Below, one piece after another: positions 45,904 through 55,714 of a DNA stretch of 64,000 nt (position 1 is its first letter; each line of letters opens with the position of its first letter). The position numbers and the translations under genes were made by a program. The notes beneath the pieces were generated by a model. That model saw only the letters and a program-made list of their open reading frames with translations, searched no databases and was not told the origin of the DNA. The stretch is from Gammaproteobacteria bacterium (GTDB taxonomy: Bacteria > Pseudomonadota > Gammaproteobacteria > Pseudomonadales > Azotimanducaceae), in the NCBI GenBank assembly GCA_009840305.1, contig VXNY01000031.1, positions 1 through 64,000 of the forward strand, in the 5' to 3' direction.

Positions 45904-46959
45904 TCAACGAAGACTGTCGTTGATTTGCTCTAATTTCTCTGCTCCAGGACACAGACTCTCCTGAGCCAGACCGTTGAAGGGGGTATCGGTCGTTCCTAAG
46001 ATATCGTGGCAATCTACCGCATCTTCCTCAAGAAAGAGCAAACCAGTAACAATCTCGCCCTCCTCTTGTGCTTTCTGAACGTAGGTAAGTGCTGAGACTC
46101 TGTCGTTCGGTTCGTAGGAGTCAGAAAGCTTGCGTAGATGCAATTCGGATCCATCATGCATCGGCACGGAAATGGTAGTGCCCTCCTCGTATTCGACGGC
46201 TATTTCGTCTCGTGGCATGATGAGATTGGCGTCGACCACTGGTTCGGTGTGATTGCGAACGTGGGAATAGCTCTTTGTAGAACCCTCGTGATTGTTAAAC
46301 ATCACACATGGTGAGATAACGTCAATAAAAGCAAAACCTTTGTGGAGTACCGCCGCTTTAATTAATGGTATCAACTGCTGTTTGTCCCCGGAGAAACTGC
46401 GCGCGACGAAACTCGCGCCAAGCTGAATTGCTAGGCTAACTAAATCAATCGGTGCATAGAGATTTGGAACTCCGCGTTTGCTAGTAGAGCCACGGTCATT
46501 TGTAGCAGAGAACTGACCCTTGGTGAGCCCGTATGTCCCATTGTTATCAACGATGTAGCACATATCGACTTTACGACGAATGATGTGGGCGAATTGACCA
46601 AGTCCTATTGACGCACTATCGCCATCACCCGATATACCAATGTATTTGAGTTCTTTGTTGGCTAGATACGCACCAGTAGCTATCGAAGGCATCCGCCCAT
46701 GTACGGAATTAAAGCCGTGCGCATTCCCCAGAAAATAGCTCGGAGTTTTTGATGAACAGCCAATCCCTGACACTTTGGCAAATTGATGTGGTGGTATTGA
46801 CAGTTCGTGGCACGCTTGAATCACTGCCGCACTCACGGAATCATGACCACATCCAGCACAGAGTGTTGAGACAATTGCTTCGTAATCGCGCCGCGTCAGC
46901 CCTATTTCATTCGTTTTCAGTAAGGGATGACGAGCTGCTGGTTTCGGTACAAACGTCAT
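45904..46959 (-). CDS. korB: 2-oxoacid:ferredoxin oxidoreductase, beta subunit
   Basis: 351 residues. This subunit binds thiamine diphosphate and a [4Fe-4S] cluster. Cysteines in LCAGCGHDSVSAAV and SGIGCSSKTP, the TPP motif GDGDSASIGLGQF and DNNGTYGLTKGQFSAT are clear. KorB-type enzymes convert 2-oxoglutarate (or another 2-oxoacid) and CoA to acyl-CoA, CO2 and reduced ferredoxin. It starts in an ATGA overlap with the alpha subunit gene. The substrate is not proven, so the symbol is provisional. Confidence 0.9.
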   Translation of the reverse strand: MTFVPKPAARHPLLKTNEIGLTRRDYEAIVSTLCAGCGHDSVSAAVIQACHELSIPPHQFAKVSGIGCSSKTPSYFLGNAHGFNSVHGRMPSIATGAYLANKELKYIGISGDGDSASIGLGQFAHIIRRKVDMCYIVDNNGTYGLTKGQFSATNDRGSTSKRGVPNLYAPIDLVSLAIQLGASFVARSFSGDKQQLIPLIKAAVLHKGFAFIDVISPCVMFNNHEGSTKSYSHVRNHTEPVVDANLIMPRDEIAVEYEEGTTISVPMHDGSELHLRKLSDSYEPNDRVSALTYVQKAQEEGEIVTGLLFLEEDAVDCHDILGTTDTPFNGLAQESLCPGAEKLEQINDSLR

Positions 46960-48779
46960 GACTCCACCTCTCTCAGCCGAGGTAACTTGTTAACGATATA
47001 GTGCTCGGTCACTCTATCAACAATGTAATCCGCAGAAATCGAAAATCCTCCGTAGTACAGAATCGAAACAAACTTTTTGGGATCAACTCCTAAGTCGAAC
47101 GAAAGGAGTGATTTCATTTGTGCGTCGCGATTCTGCTCCACCAAAAAGATCTTCTCGTGGGCATCGATAAATTCAACCACTTCCGGTCCGAAGGGATAAC
47201 TTCGAATACGCATTGAGTTCAATGTAATCCCGTTTTCATCCAGCAAACCTATCGACTCGTTCATCGGTGTCGCAGTCGTACCATAATAGATAATGCCTGC
47301 ACGACCATTTCGATGTTCGACATCTGACTGCGGCATGAGACTACGGATGGTTTCCCATTTCTTGTTGAGACGATCCATGTTATGTATATAGCTCTGGGCG
47401 TCTTCCGTGTATACTGCCCACTCGTTCCTTGATGATCCCCGCGTAAAGAAAGATCCTTTAGTAGGATGTGTTCCCGGCAATGTACGGTACCCTATTCCGT
47501 CCCCGTCAACATCCACGTATCGACCGTAGCGTTCAATTTGTTCGAGGTCCTCGAAGTCGAGAACTTTACCGCGATCAAATTGCCGCGCATCGTCCCACTG
47601 AAACGGATCGGATAGGGTTTGATTCATACCGAGTTCTAGGTCAGTCATGACGATTACAGGAGATTGAATGCGTTCAGCTAAGTCAAATGCATCGGCGGCA
47701 AAGTCAAAACACTCCTTTGGAGTTGCAGGAAGAAGTATTGGATGCTTTGTATCGCCGTGAGAAGCAAATGCTACGCTCAAGATGTCCGATTGCTGTGTTC
47801 GTGTCGGCATTCCCGTTGAAGGACCCGCTCGTTGCACGTCAAATACCACAGCGGGCACTTCTGCAAAGTAAGCCAATCCTAGAAATTCGTTCATCAAAGA
47901 TATCCCAGGGCCACTGGTAGCGGTGAAAGCTCGCGCGCCATTCCATCCAGCACCTATTACCATCCCGATCGCTGAGAGTTCATCCTCCGCTTGAATGATC
48001 GCAAAATTCTTCTTTTTCGTATTGGGATCAACACGTAGTCTAGAAGCATGCTTTTCAAACGCGTCTGCAACAGATGTTGATGGCGTGATTGGATACCAAG
48101 CACACAATGTCGCACCACCATAAATCGCGCCAAGAGCAGCGGCTTCATTTCCGTCAACGAGAATTCGATCACCAATTAGGTCATCACTTTTCACTTGTAC
48201 TTCCATCGGACATCGGAGATATTTCAAAGCATAGTTTCGTCCAAGTTCCAATGCTCTAATATTTGGCTGAATGAGTTTATCTTTCCCACGATATTGGGAA
48301 GCAACCATACTTGTAAGGACATCAAACTCCATATTGAGCAATGCCGAAAGCGCTCCGACGTACACAATATTTTTGAACAGTTGACGTTGTTTCGGATCTG
48401 AGAACTCTGACAGAATTAACTTGGTAATCGGAATTCCGATCTCGTGCACGTCATCTCGATTGAGCTCACGAGGCCGACCACGAGTACTGTCATAAATCAG
48501 ATAACCACCGCTTTCTAGTCGGTCTACATCCTCCTTATAAGTTTCGGCATTCATCGCGACCATGATGTCCACTTTGTCTCGGCGACCGAAGTATTCACGC
48601 GCTGACGCGCGTACTTCAAACCATGTGGGAAGTCCTTGAATATTTGAAGGAAAAATGTTCCTCGTTGTTACCGGAATCCCCATCCGAAACAGTGCTTTAG
48701 CGAACATTCCATTCGCACTAGCCGATCCTGAGCCGTTGACATTCGCGAACCGAATGACAAACTCATTGAATGAAGTCAT
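46956..48779 (-). CDS. korA: 2-oxoacid:ferredoxin oxidoreductase, fused gamma-alpha subunit
   Basis: 607 residues. The N-terminal ~190 residues are the gamma domain (FANVNGSGSASANGMFAKAL). Then comes the alpha/pyrimidine-binding domain with GNEAAALGAIYGGATLCAWYPITPSTS and SGPGISLMNEFLGLAYFAEVP, and a C-terminal transketolase-like domain. The gamma-alpha fusion is the usual KorA form. It is the middle gene of a three-gene operon with ATGA overlaps on both sides. Confidence 0.9.
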   Translation of the reverse strand: MTSFNEFVIRFANVNGSGSASANGMFAKALFRMGIPVTTRNIFPSNIQGLPTWFEVRASAREYFGRRDKVDIMVAMNAETYKEDVDRLESGGYLIYDSTRGRPRELNRDDVHEIGIPITKLILSEFSDPKQRQLFKNIVYVGALSALLNMEFDVLTSMVASQYRGKDKLIQPNIRALELGRNYALKYLRCPMEVQVKSDDLIGDRILVDGNEAAALGAIYGGATLCAWYPITPSTSVADAFEKHASRLRVDPNTKKKNFAIIQAEDELSAIGMVIGAGWNGARAFTATSGPGISLMNEFLGLAYFAEVPAVVFDVQRAGPSTGMPTRTQQSDILSVAFASHGDTKHPILLPATPKECFDFAADAFDLAERIQSPVIVMTDLELGMNQTLSDPFQWDDARQFDRGKVLDFEDLEQIERYGRYVDVDGDGIGYRTLPGTHPTKGSFFTRGSSRNEWAVYTEDAQSYIHNMDRLNKKWETIRSLMPQSDVEHRNGRAGIIYYGTTATPMNESIGLLDENGITLNSMRIRSYPFGPEVVEFIDAHEKIFLVEQNRDAQMKSLLSFDLGVDPKKFVSILYYGGFSISADYIVDRVTEHYIVNKLPRLREVES

Positions 48780-50569
48780 TCAGCGTAGCTACTGAGTTGC
48801 GGAATGTGAATGATTGACTTTTGCATGTCCCACGCGTTCGTTGGACATCGTTCTGCGCAAAGACCGCAGTGCAAGCACAGGTCTTCGTCTTTCACCATGA
48901 CTCGGTTAGTCGGAAGTGTTTCCGATACGTAAAGATCCTGTTCTAAGGTCTCCGCGGGTGCAGTCAAAGCTGTACGTAATTCTGCTTCAGGTGCGTTGGG
49001 AGTAAACGTAATACAATCCATGGGACAAATATCGACACACGCGTCGCATTCAATACAGAGCTTTTCCGTAAACACCGTCTGGACATCGCAGTTCAAACAC
49101 CGCTGAGCTTCTTTGAAACCTAGATCTTCATCAAAGCCCAGTTCGACTTCGACTTTGATATTGTCCAAAGAGCGTTTTAGATCGGCGTGCGGTACGATGT
49201 GTCGTTGGGACGGGTCGTGTTCGGCATCATAACTCCACTCATGAAGACCCATCTTTTGACTAATGAGGTTTACCGCTTCTGGTGGTCGATCGTGTTTTGG
49301 ATCTTTGCCTTGACAGAAAAGGTGAATAGAGATCGCGGCCTTGTGCGCGTGCGCAGAAGCCCAAATAATGTTTTCTGGTCCGAAAGCCGAATCACCACCA
49401 AAATAAATCTTCTCGTGGGTGGATTGGAGTGAATCCTCGTCAATAACGGGACAATCCCACTTATCAAACTCGATTCCAAGATCTCGTTCGATCCACGGGC
49501 AATGATTTTCTTGTCCGATGGCCATCAAAATGTGATTGGCTTCGATATACACGTCGGGTTCACCAGTGGGGACATATTTGAGTCTGCCGTCAACTTCGAC
49601 GGGTTTAACACGTCCGAAAACCACTCCCTTCAATTTTCCGTTATCGTGAACAAATTCCTTGGGTGGTCGATTGTTGAGGATGGGGATGCCCTCGGCCATC
49701 GCGTCCTCTTTTTCCCAGTCGCTGGCTTTCATTACGTCGAATGCGGAACGAACTACGACCGTTACAGACTCCGCACCCAGTCGATTGGATGTTCGGCAAC
49801 AATCCATTGCGGTGTTTCCTCCGCCCATCACTATCACTTTTCCAGAGATTGAAGTTGTGTGTCCAAATGCTACACTTGAAAGCCAATCTATGCCGATAGA
49901 AATGTGCTTGCTCACCTCCTTTCGACCCGGTATATCTAAGTCTCGGCCACGTGGCGCGCCAGTACCCACAAAATATGCATCGTAATCCATATCGAGCATC
50001 TCTTTCATGCTCGTAATTTCGTAGTTATAGTGGGTGTTAACACCCATGTTGACTATTAGATCGACCTCTTCTTCGAGAACGTCTTTGGGTAAGCGAAAAG
50101 CGGGAATTTGACTACGCATCATTCCTCCCCCGCCCGGATCTCGATCAAACATATCAACCGAGTACCCAAGAGGTAACAAGTCACGTGCGACGGCTAAAGA
50201 AGCTGGACCAGCACCGAGTAGCGCAATTCGCTTTCCATTTTTCTTTTGGGGTACCTTGGGTAAATAGGGAGTTATGTCTCCCTTGTGGTCTGCCGCGACA
50301 CGTTTCAATCGGCAGATGGCAACAGGTTTTTCTTCAGTGCGGACGCGGCGGCAAGCTGGTTCGCAAGGGCGATCGCAAGTTCTACCCAATATTCCGGGAA
50401 ACACGTTGGACTCCCAATTAATCATGTAGGCTTCAGTGTATCTCTCCTGTGCAATAAGCCTAATGTACTCAGGCACCGGAGTGTGTGCCGGGCATGCCCA
50501 TTGGCAGTCAACCACTTTGTGAAAGTAGTTTGGGTTGTGAATATCAGTGGGTTGCATGTACCCAGTCAC
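48776..50569 (-). CDS. GltD-like FAD-dependent oxidoreductase with C-terminal 2x[4Fe-4S] domain
   Basis: 597 residues. The N-terminal cysteine-rich domain (DCQWACPAHTPVPEY, LGRTCDRPCEPACRR) is that of glutamate-synthase small subunits and relatives. Two Rossmann motifs follow for FAD (ALLGAGPASLAVAR) and NAD(P)H (VIVMGGGNTAMDCCR). The C-terminus carries two [4Fe-4S] motifs, CIECDACVDICP and CLHCGLCAERCP, absent from ordinary GltD. As first gene of the kor operon, with no gltB nearby, it probably moves electrons between NAD(P)H, ferredoxin and KorAB rather than making glutamate. Confidence 0.9.
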   Translation of the reverse strand: MTGYMQPTDIHNPNYFHKVVDCQWACPAHTPVPEYIRLIAQERYTEAYMINWESNVFPGILGRTCDRPCEPACRRVRTEEKPVAICRLKRVAADHKGDITPYLPKVPQKKNGKRIALLGAGPASLAVARDLLPLGYSVDMFDRDPGGGGMMRSQIPAFRLPKDVLEEEVDLIVNMGVNTHYNYEITSMKEMLDMDYDAYFVGTGAPRGRDLDIPGRKEVSKHISIGIDWLSSVAFGHTTSISGKVIVMGGGNTAMDCCRTSNRLGAESVTVVVRSAFDVMKASDWEKEDAMAEGIPILNNRPPKEFVHDNGKLKGVVFGRVKPVEVDGRLKYVPTGEPDVYIEANHILMAIGQENHCPWIERDLGIEFDKWDCPVIDEDSLQSTHEKIYFGGDSAFGPENIIWASAHAHKAAISIHLFCQGKDPKHDRPPEAVNLISQKMGLHEWSYDAEHDPSQRHIVPHADLKRSLDNIKVEVELGFDEDLGFKEAQRCLNCDVQTVFTEKLCIECDACVDICPMDCITFTPNAPEAELRTALTAPAETLEQDLYVSETLPTNRVMVKDEDLCLHCGLCAERCPTNAWDMQKSIIHIPQLSSYAE

Positions 50570-51269
50570 CGGTTTGAAGTAAGAACAGCGTTTTGTATGG
50601 TTTATTAACGCAAGGTGCCGTCGGCAGTGAGAAAACTAATAGCTTTCAAATAAGATGTGATGTTTTAGACTAAATTTCTTGTGGTAGACTAGATTTTAAC
50701 AATTTCTAGGTCTTTGACGCTAGTACTTTAGACCCCAAAATCGTGTGCTGGGTTCGCGACACTAAAGGCGATAATCCTGTTTTCGCGACAGACAACTTGT
50801 ACTAAAGTACCCCGACACTTCGCGTCCAAATTCTTAGCCAATACTTCACCGATCATAGTCCAAGATTGAGGCGCGTCAAATACAGACCGTGTAGCTTGTT
50901 ATGGACGGGAATTATTTTGATCATCTCGTGTTTACGATTTATAGAGCTTGGAGCTATTAAATTTCTTTTACCTGGGCACGAATAGCTCATTATTCGTTCG
51001 TCTAAGTGGAAAAACTGTTTTCTACCTGGTGAAGAAAGACCGGTCTTATCGCGTTTTAAATCAATCGCGGTTTGGGAAAGCGTACGCGTCGGAGGATTTA
51101 AATCTCGATTGAACCGATGTAGCTGGATCACGTAGATCTACTACAGCAGATTGCTAACGAACGCTTAAAAGAATCTCTGTAGGACGATGACTCAAAAGGT
51201 ATGGAGGAACTGTCTACGAACTTTTTCTATGGCTAATTCGAAGTGTTAAACGGAACTCAACTTATCGAC
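50570..51269. other. 700-nt intergenic region
   Basis: Contains the upstream region of the kor operon (right of 50569). No convincing gene, tRNA or terminator was seen. A 92-codon frame on the minus strand (50853-51131) has no recognisable family, signal or ribosome-binding site. Confidence 0.4.
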
Positions 51270-51881
51270 CTACCCCCGCGATTTCAGTTGCTGCTGGGCA
51301 TGTTTTTCGACTCCCTCTGGCATAGTGTGTATAAGTCCTTTTAGAGACTCGGGACTCGACTCAGCCCACACGACAATGATTGATTTCCAGAGTTCTTCAC
51401 GGTCGAGTTTGTTCTTGAGCTGAGTGACCGCCGCGAATGCTCCAATGGGATCGGTTTGCACCCACGCACCTGAGACTGTCCATAGAAACGCTTGTAAAAT
51501 ATCGTCCTCAAGTTCTTCCGACGCTACGTTGAACAGTTGCTGAAATCCACCCAATTCTTCTGCCATTTTGTGGGTGATGCTAGCGAGTACGACCGTTTGT
51601 AATGTTGGATCTATTTGAAGTTCTTTGAGCTCATTAAGCGCTCCTAAACCATCTCTCTCAATCTTCGTTTCAATAGAGTTGGTCAACTCGAAAATCGAAT
51701 CGAGACGAACGTGATCGTAGTTTAATAGGTCTTTCCAAGTGAAGGAATCGTGAGATTCAACTAGAACCAAGGTGCGATTCGAGACGGAAAAATGAAGAAA
51801 GACCGCAATCATTAGACCGACAAAGATTCCGATTGCGTAATGCACAGCTATGTGCAACCGTGGTTCATGCAGAGTATTCAT
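51270..51881 (-). CDS. Membrane-anchored hypothetical protein with W-x-x-x-(D/S)P repeats
   Basis: 203 residues from the ATG at 51881, which has GAGAGAGGA upstream; an ATG at 51938 is in frame but less well placed. One membrane helix (about 10-30, HYAIGIFVGLMIAVFLHF) anchors a soluble helical domain. Two helical repeats share a pattern: SGAWVQTDPIGAFAAV and VVWAESSPESLKGL. Similar W-(A/V)-x-x-DP-x-(A/S) repeats occur in long helical-repeat proteins of other phyla. Here the protein stops after the second repeat, so it may be a truncated or compact relative. Function unknown. Confidence 0.6.
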   Translation of the reverse strand: MNTLHEPRLHIAVHYAIGIFVGLMIAVFLHFSVSNRTLVLVESHDSFTWKDLLNYDHVRLDSIFELTNSIETKIERDGLGALNELKELQIDPTLQTVVLASITHKMAEELGGFQQLFNVASEELEDDILQAFLWTVSGAWVQTDPIGAFAAVTQLKNKLDREELWKSIIVVWAESSPESLKGLIHTMPEGVEKHAQQQLKSRG

Positions 51882-52241
51882 AGCGGGTATCCTCTCTCTC
51901 CTTTCGTTCTTTGTGTTTAGAGGTTTGGTGTCTAACACTAACGAGAATCACATTGTAGCAATCTTTTTGTGATAGCTAGTGTTTCCTCACATCTGCCAGC
52001 AATCCATACAGCTGAAGATTACGATCCGTAGCAACTGCGCAACGTTCTAATGACTACGGTTGTTGCATATTCTCTAGTAGTGTGTGAACATTGATGCATA
52101 ACCCGTCCAAGATATCGTTTTTGTGTTCGATCTAAATTCAATCTACTAAAATTCATAGTCCGCAGTCGCTCTAGACATCCATCGCCGATACAAGTGATAT
52201 CAAAATAATCATTATCTCTGTCTACTTCCATTTCAACCGTA
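51882..52241. other. 360-nt spacer upstream of mfd
   Basis: Divergent region between the anchored hypothetical gene and mfd. All three forward frames are closed just before mfd (TAA at 52206, TGA at 52243, TAG at 52247), which fixes where mfd translation can begin. A 91-codon minus-strand frame (52019-52294) overlaps the mfd 5' end and was not accepted as a gene. Confidence 0.5.
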
Positions 52242-55200
52242 CTGAATAGCCGTCCATCTAGCGATAGCGAGCTTGCCCGAGCGATTCCACCCAAGCAGCA
52301 AGCAGTTACCTGGACTCACTGCTTCGGCAGTGCTGGGACAGAAGCACTAGCGGCTGTCATTGAGCCACATCCTCGTCTATACCTTGTTGTTTCTTCCAGT
52401 GTCGAGCAAGCCTACGAGATACAAGCACAACTTTCATTTTTTACCTCCGGTACGTCTGTAGGTCAGTTCCCAGCGCACGAAACACTGCCCTACGACATTT
52501 TTTCACCATCCGGCGACATCATTTCGCAACGACTAACGACGCTTTACGAATTACCCTCAATTACGAATGGAGTCATAGTTGTACCGATTCAGACACTGCT
52601 TCAACGCATTCCTCCTCGCGACTATATTCTTCCTCGTATGTTTGTATTGTCTGAGGGCGAAGAACTAGCATTTAAATCGCTGTTAGACCAGCTTGTTCAG
52701 ACTGGATATCGGAAAGTAGAGACCGTTTATGAACACGGCGAGTTTGCAGTACGAGGTTCCCTTCTTGACTTCTTTCCGATGGGAACCTCCCATCCCATTC
52801 GAATTGACTTTTTCGATGATGTTGTTGAAAGTGTTCGATCCTTTGATCCAGATACTCAAAGAAGCATCGACAAATTAAAAGATATTCAAGTCATGCCCGC
52901 ACACGAGTACCCACTCGATGAAGCAGCGATTGGACGTTTTCGGCAAACCTGGAATGCCACATTTCCTGCGGTCGAACGTCAATCGCCCGTATATCAAGAC
53001 ATTAGTGATGGTAAGGCAGTTGAGGGTATTGAGTGCTACCTTCCACTGTTTTTTGACACCATGCACACGTTATTCGATTATTTGCCCGAAAGCTCCGTCG
53101 TAGTAGTCGCTGATCAGGTGATAGAAGAAGCTGAAGAGTTTCTTGTCGATGTACAACGCCGGTACGAGACGCACCGCATGGAGATCTTACGACCTTTGCT
53201 ACCACCTAGCGAATTGTTTCTGAACTCCCAGCAACTTCGACGTTATTGGAACAAATACCCTCGAATACACTTACAAAGAGACGAAACCAAAAGAAAACAC
53301 TCGGTTTCCGCAGGTGGCTACGAGCTTCCAGACATCTCACTTGATGCTAGACGAGGTGAACCGGCCAGAAAAGCTCGAGATTTCATCGCTAATCTGTCGG
53401 TTCCTGTGCTGGTAACTGCCGATACGAAAGGACGCCTACAACATGTTAAAGACGTTCTTGGACGCATGCAGATTCCAACATCGTATGTTGATTCCTACAC
53501 CGACTTTTTGGAACAACGCGATGGTACTTTCGTAACTCTTGGACAATTTCAAGAGGGGCTGTGGAACTCCGAACATGTGATTCTCACGGAGACGCAACTG
53601 TTCGGCGAGCGTGCCGAGACTACAAGACAGCGTACGCGCCAGAAAGCTTTCGATCCTGACACGATTATCCGCAATCTCACGGAACTAAAACCTGGCGATC
53701 CAGTCGTTCACATCGATCACGGGGTCGGCCGGTACGTAGGCATGGAAACCCTCTCGTTCCGTGCTGAGGTAACCGACTTTGTGACTATCGAATACGCTGA
53801 CAAAGACAAGTTATATGTGCCAATCTCCTCTCTTGATTTGATCTCAAGATATACCGGTGTCGAAGCTGATCACGCACCCTTACACAAACTAGGATCTGAC
53901 GCTTGGGCCAATTTAAAACATCGTGCAGCCAAGAAGATCTACGACGTTGCCGTCGAATTGTTGAGTATCTATGCACGACGTAAAGCCACTCGATCCGTTT
54001 CGTTTCCGGACACCGATATTGAGTTTGAAAAGTTTTGCGACGAGTGCGAGTTTGAACTCACTGTCGACCAAGCAGAAACAACCGACAAGATTCTTGAAGA
54101 CCTACAGAGCTCACAGGCTACGGATCGATTGGTTTGTGGAGATGTCGGATTCGGAAAGACCGAAGTAGCGATGCGCGCCGCGTTCCACGTCGTACAAGCT
54201 GGATTTCAAGTCATCGTTTTGGTACCGACAACCATACTTGCACAGCAACACTATGAGACATTCACAGATCGATTTGCAAATTGGCCGCACGTAATCGAAT
54301 TGATGTCCAGATTTCGAACGGACCACGAGATCAAAATGATTAGTGAGCGTATCGCAGCTGGATCCGTGGACATCGTGATTGGCACGCACAAGCTTCTGCG
54401 TACCAAGGTCGACTTCAAGCAATTGGGCTTACTCATAATCGACGAAGAGCATCGGTTTGGGGTCCGAGATAAAGAGCGAGTCAAGAACTTTAAAGCCGAA
54501 GTCGACACTATTACTCTAACAGCTACACCAATTCCACGTACTTTGAACCTGTCTATGGGTGGACTGCGAGATCTCTCGCTCATTACCACTCCACCGGCCA
54601 ATCGTCTCGCCGTCAAGACGTTTGTGGTACCTTACAACCCAGTGGTTGTTTCTGATGCGATCAGTCGAGAGCTAGCACGTGGTGGTCAAGTCTTTTACTT
54701 ACACAACAAAGTTCAAACCATTCATAACGCTTTTGAAGGAATCAAACACTTAGTGCCCCATGCCCGTATTGACATCGGGCACGGACAGATGAAAAAACGC
54801 GAACTAGAGCGGGTCATGTCAGACTTCTATCACCGAAAGAGTAATGTGTTGGTTTGTACTACGATCATCGAGAGTGGTATAGATATTCCAAATGCAAACA
54901 CGATCATCATTGATCGAGCGGACAAATTCGGGTTAGCGCAATTGCACCAGTTACGAGGCCGTGTAGGTCGCTCAACGCGTCAAGCTTATGCATATTTACT
55001 GACACCGGACGATGACGTAATCTTTACGGTGGATGCAAAGCAGAGGTTAGATGCCATCGTTAAGTCCGATGATCTTGGAAGCGGTTTTTCCCTATCCATG
55101 CACGACTTAGAGATTCGTGGGGCAGGAGAAATCTTAGGCCAGCAACAACATGGCCAGCTAGAATCCATTGGGTTCACGCTGTATATGCAGATGCTCAATC

Positions 55201-55703
55201 ACACGGTCGATACGATCAAGAGTGGCGGCATGCCAAATTTTGAAGATCCTCTACCGATGACACATGAGGTCAACCTAGGATCGACTGCCCTCTTCCCAGA
55301 CGAGTACATACCGAATACACATACTCGTTTAGTGTTATACAAACGACTTGCTTCGCTAACCACTCAATTCGAACTTGATGAATTCAAAGCTGAAATGATC
55401 GACCGATTTGGGACTCTACCCGAATCTGCAGAAGTACTATTCCTCACAACCCACCTAAAAATGTTAGCGCAACAAAAAGGTGTGAAACGAGTGCTTGCCG
55501 GTGAACGAGGAGGCAGTATCGAATTCTTCCCCGACGCTGAGCTAAATCCGCAATCGATCACATCGATGGTGTTGGCTAATCCCCGGAGCTTGCGAGTTTT
55601 GCAACAAGGGCAGAAAATTTCTTTGACCGAGTTGCCCGAGGACGTTACCGAACGAGGTTACTTCGTCGAACGATGCCTCCACCGTATAAGTCTTCTGCAT
55701 TAA
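52242..55703 (+). CDS. mfd: Transcription-repair coupling factor Mfd
   Basis: Mfd displaces RNA polymerase stalled at DNA damage and recruits UvrA. The frame encodes a full-length family member (about 1153 residues from 52242): the UvrB-like N-terminal domain (ETLPYDIFSP, RLTTLYELP, HGEFAVRGSLLDFFPMG), the RNA-polymerase-interacting domain (HIDHGVGRYVGM), helicase motifs (GDVGFGKTEVAMRAAF, DEEHRFGV, LTATPIPRTL, IIESGIDIP, QLRGRVGRS) and the C-terminal TRCF domain. The first ATG in frame is at 52638 and would remove ~130 conserved residues. Upstream back to the TAA at 52206 there is no ATG, GTG or TTG in frame. CTG at 52242 gives the family's normal length; ATT at 52230 or CTG at 52218 are alternatives. 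An assembly error is also possible. Confidence 0.9.
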   Translation: MNSRPSSDSELARAIPPKQQAVTWTHCFGSAGTEALAAVIEPHPRLYLVVSSSVEQAYEIQAQLSFFTSGTSVGQFPAHETLPYDIFSPSGDIISQRLTTLYELPSITNGVIVVPIQTLLQRIPPRDYILPRMFVLSEGEELAFKSLLDQLVQTGYRKVETVYEHGEFAVRGSLLDFFPMGTSHPIRIDFFDDVVESVRSFDPDTQRSIDKLKDIQVMPAHEYPLDEAAIGRFRQTWNATFPAVERQSPVYQDISDGKAVEGIECYLPLFFDTMHTLFDYLPESSVVVVADQVIEEAEEFLVDVQRRYETHRMEILRPLLPPSELFLNSQQLRRYWNKYPRIHLQRDETKRKHSVSAGGYELPDISLDARRGEPARKARDFIANLSVPVLVTADTKGRLQHVKDVLGRMQIPTSYVDSYTDFLEQRDGTFVTLGQFQEGLWNSEHVILTETQLFGERAETTRQRTRQKAFDPDTIIRNLTELKPGDPVVHIDHGVGRYVGMETLSFRAEVTDFVTIEYADKDKLYVPISSLDLISRYTGVEADHAPLHKLGSDAWANLKHRAAKKIYDVAVELLSIYARRKATRSVSFPDTDIEFEKFCDECEFELTVDQAETTDKILEDLQSSQATDRLVCGDVGFGKTEVAMRAAFHVVQAGFQVIVLVPTTILAQQHYETFTDRFANWPHVIELMSRFRTDHEIKMISERIAAGSVDIVIGTHKLLRTKVDFKQLGLLIIDEEHRFGVRDKERVKNFKAEVDTITLTATPIPRTLNLSMGGLRDLSLITTPPANRLAVKTFVVPYNPVVVSDAISRELARGGQVFYLHNKVQTIHNAFEGIKHLVPHARIDIGHGQMKKRELERVMSDFYHRKSNVLVCTTIIESGIDIPNANTIIIDRADKFGLAQLHQLRGRVGRSTRQAYAYLLTPDDDVIFTVDAKQRLDAIVKSDDLGSGFSLSMHDLEIRGAGEILGQQQHGQLESIGFTLYMQMLNHTVDTIKSGGMPNFEDPLPMTHEVNLGSTALFPDEYIPNTHTRLVLYKRLASLTTQFELDEFKAEMIDRFGTLPESAEVLFLTTHLKMLAQQKGVKRVLAGERGGSIEFFPDAELNPQSITSMVLANPRSLRVLQQGQKISLTELPEDVTERGYFVERCLHRISLLH

Positions 55704-55714
55704 CAGATGTGACC

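Noticed and set aside
50853-51131. 92-codon ORF on the minus strand
   Set aside because: No recognisable family, signal peptide or ribosome-binding site; composition looks like chance translation.
52019-52294. 91-codon ORF on the minus strand
   Set aside because: Overlaps the conserved 5' end of mfd on the other strand and resembles no known protein.
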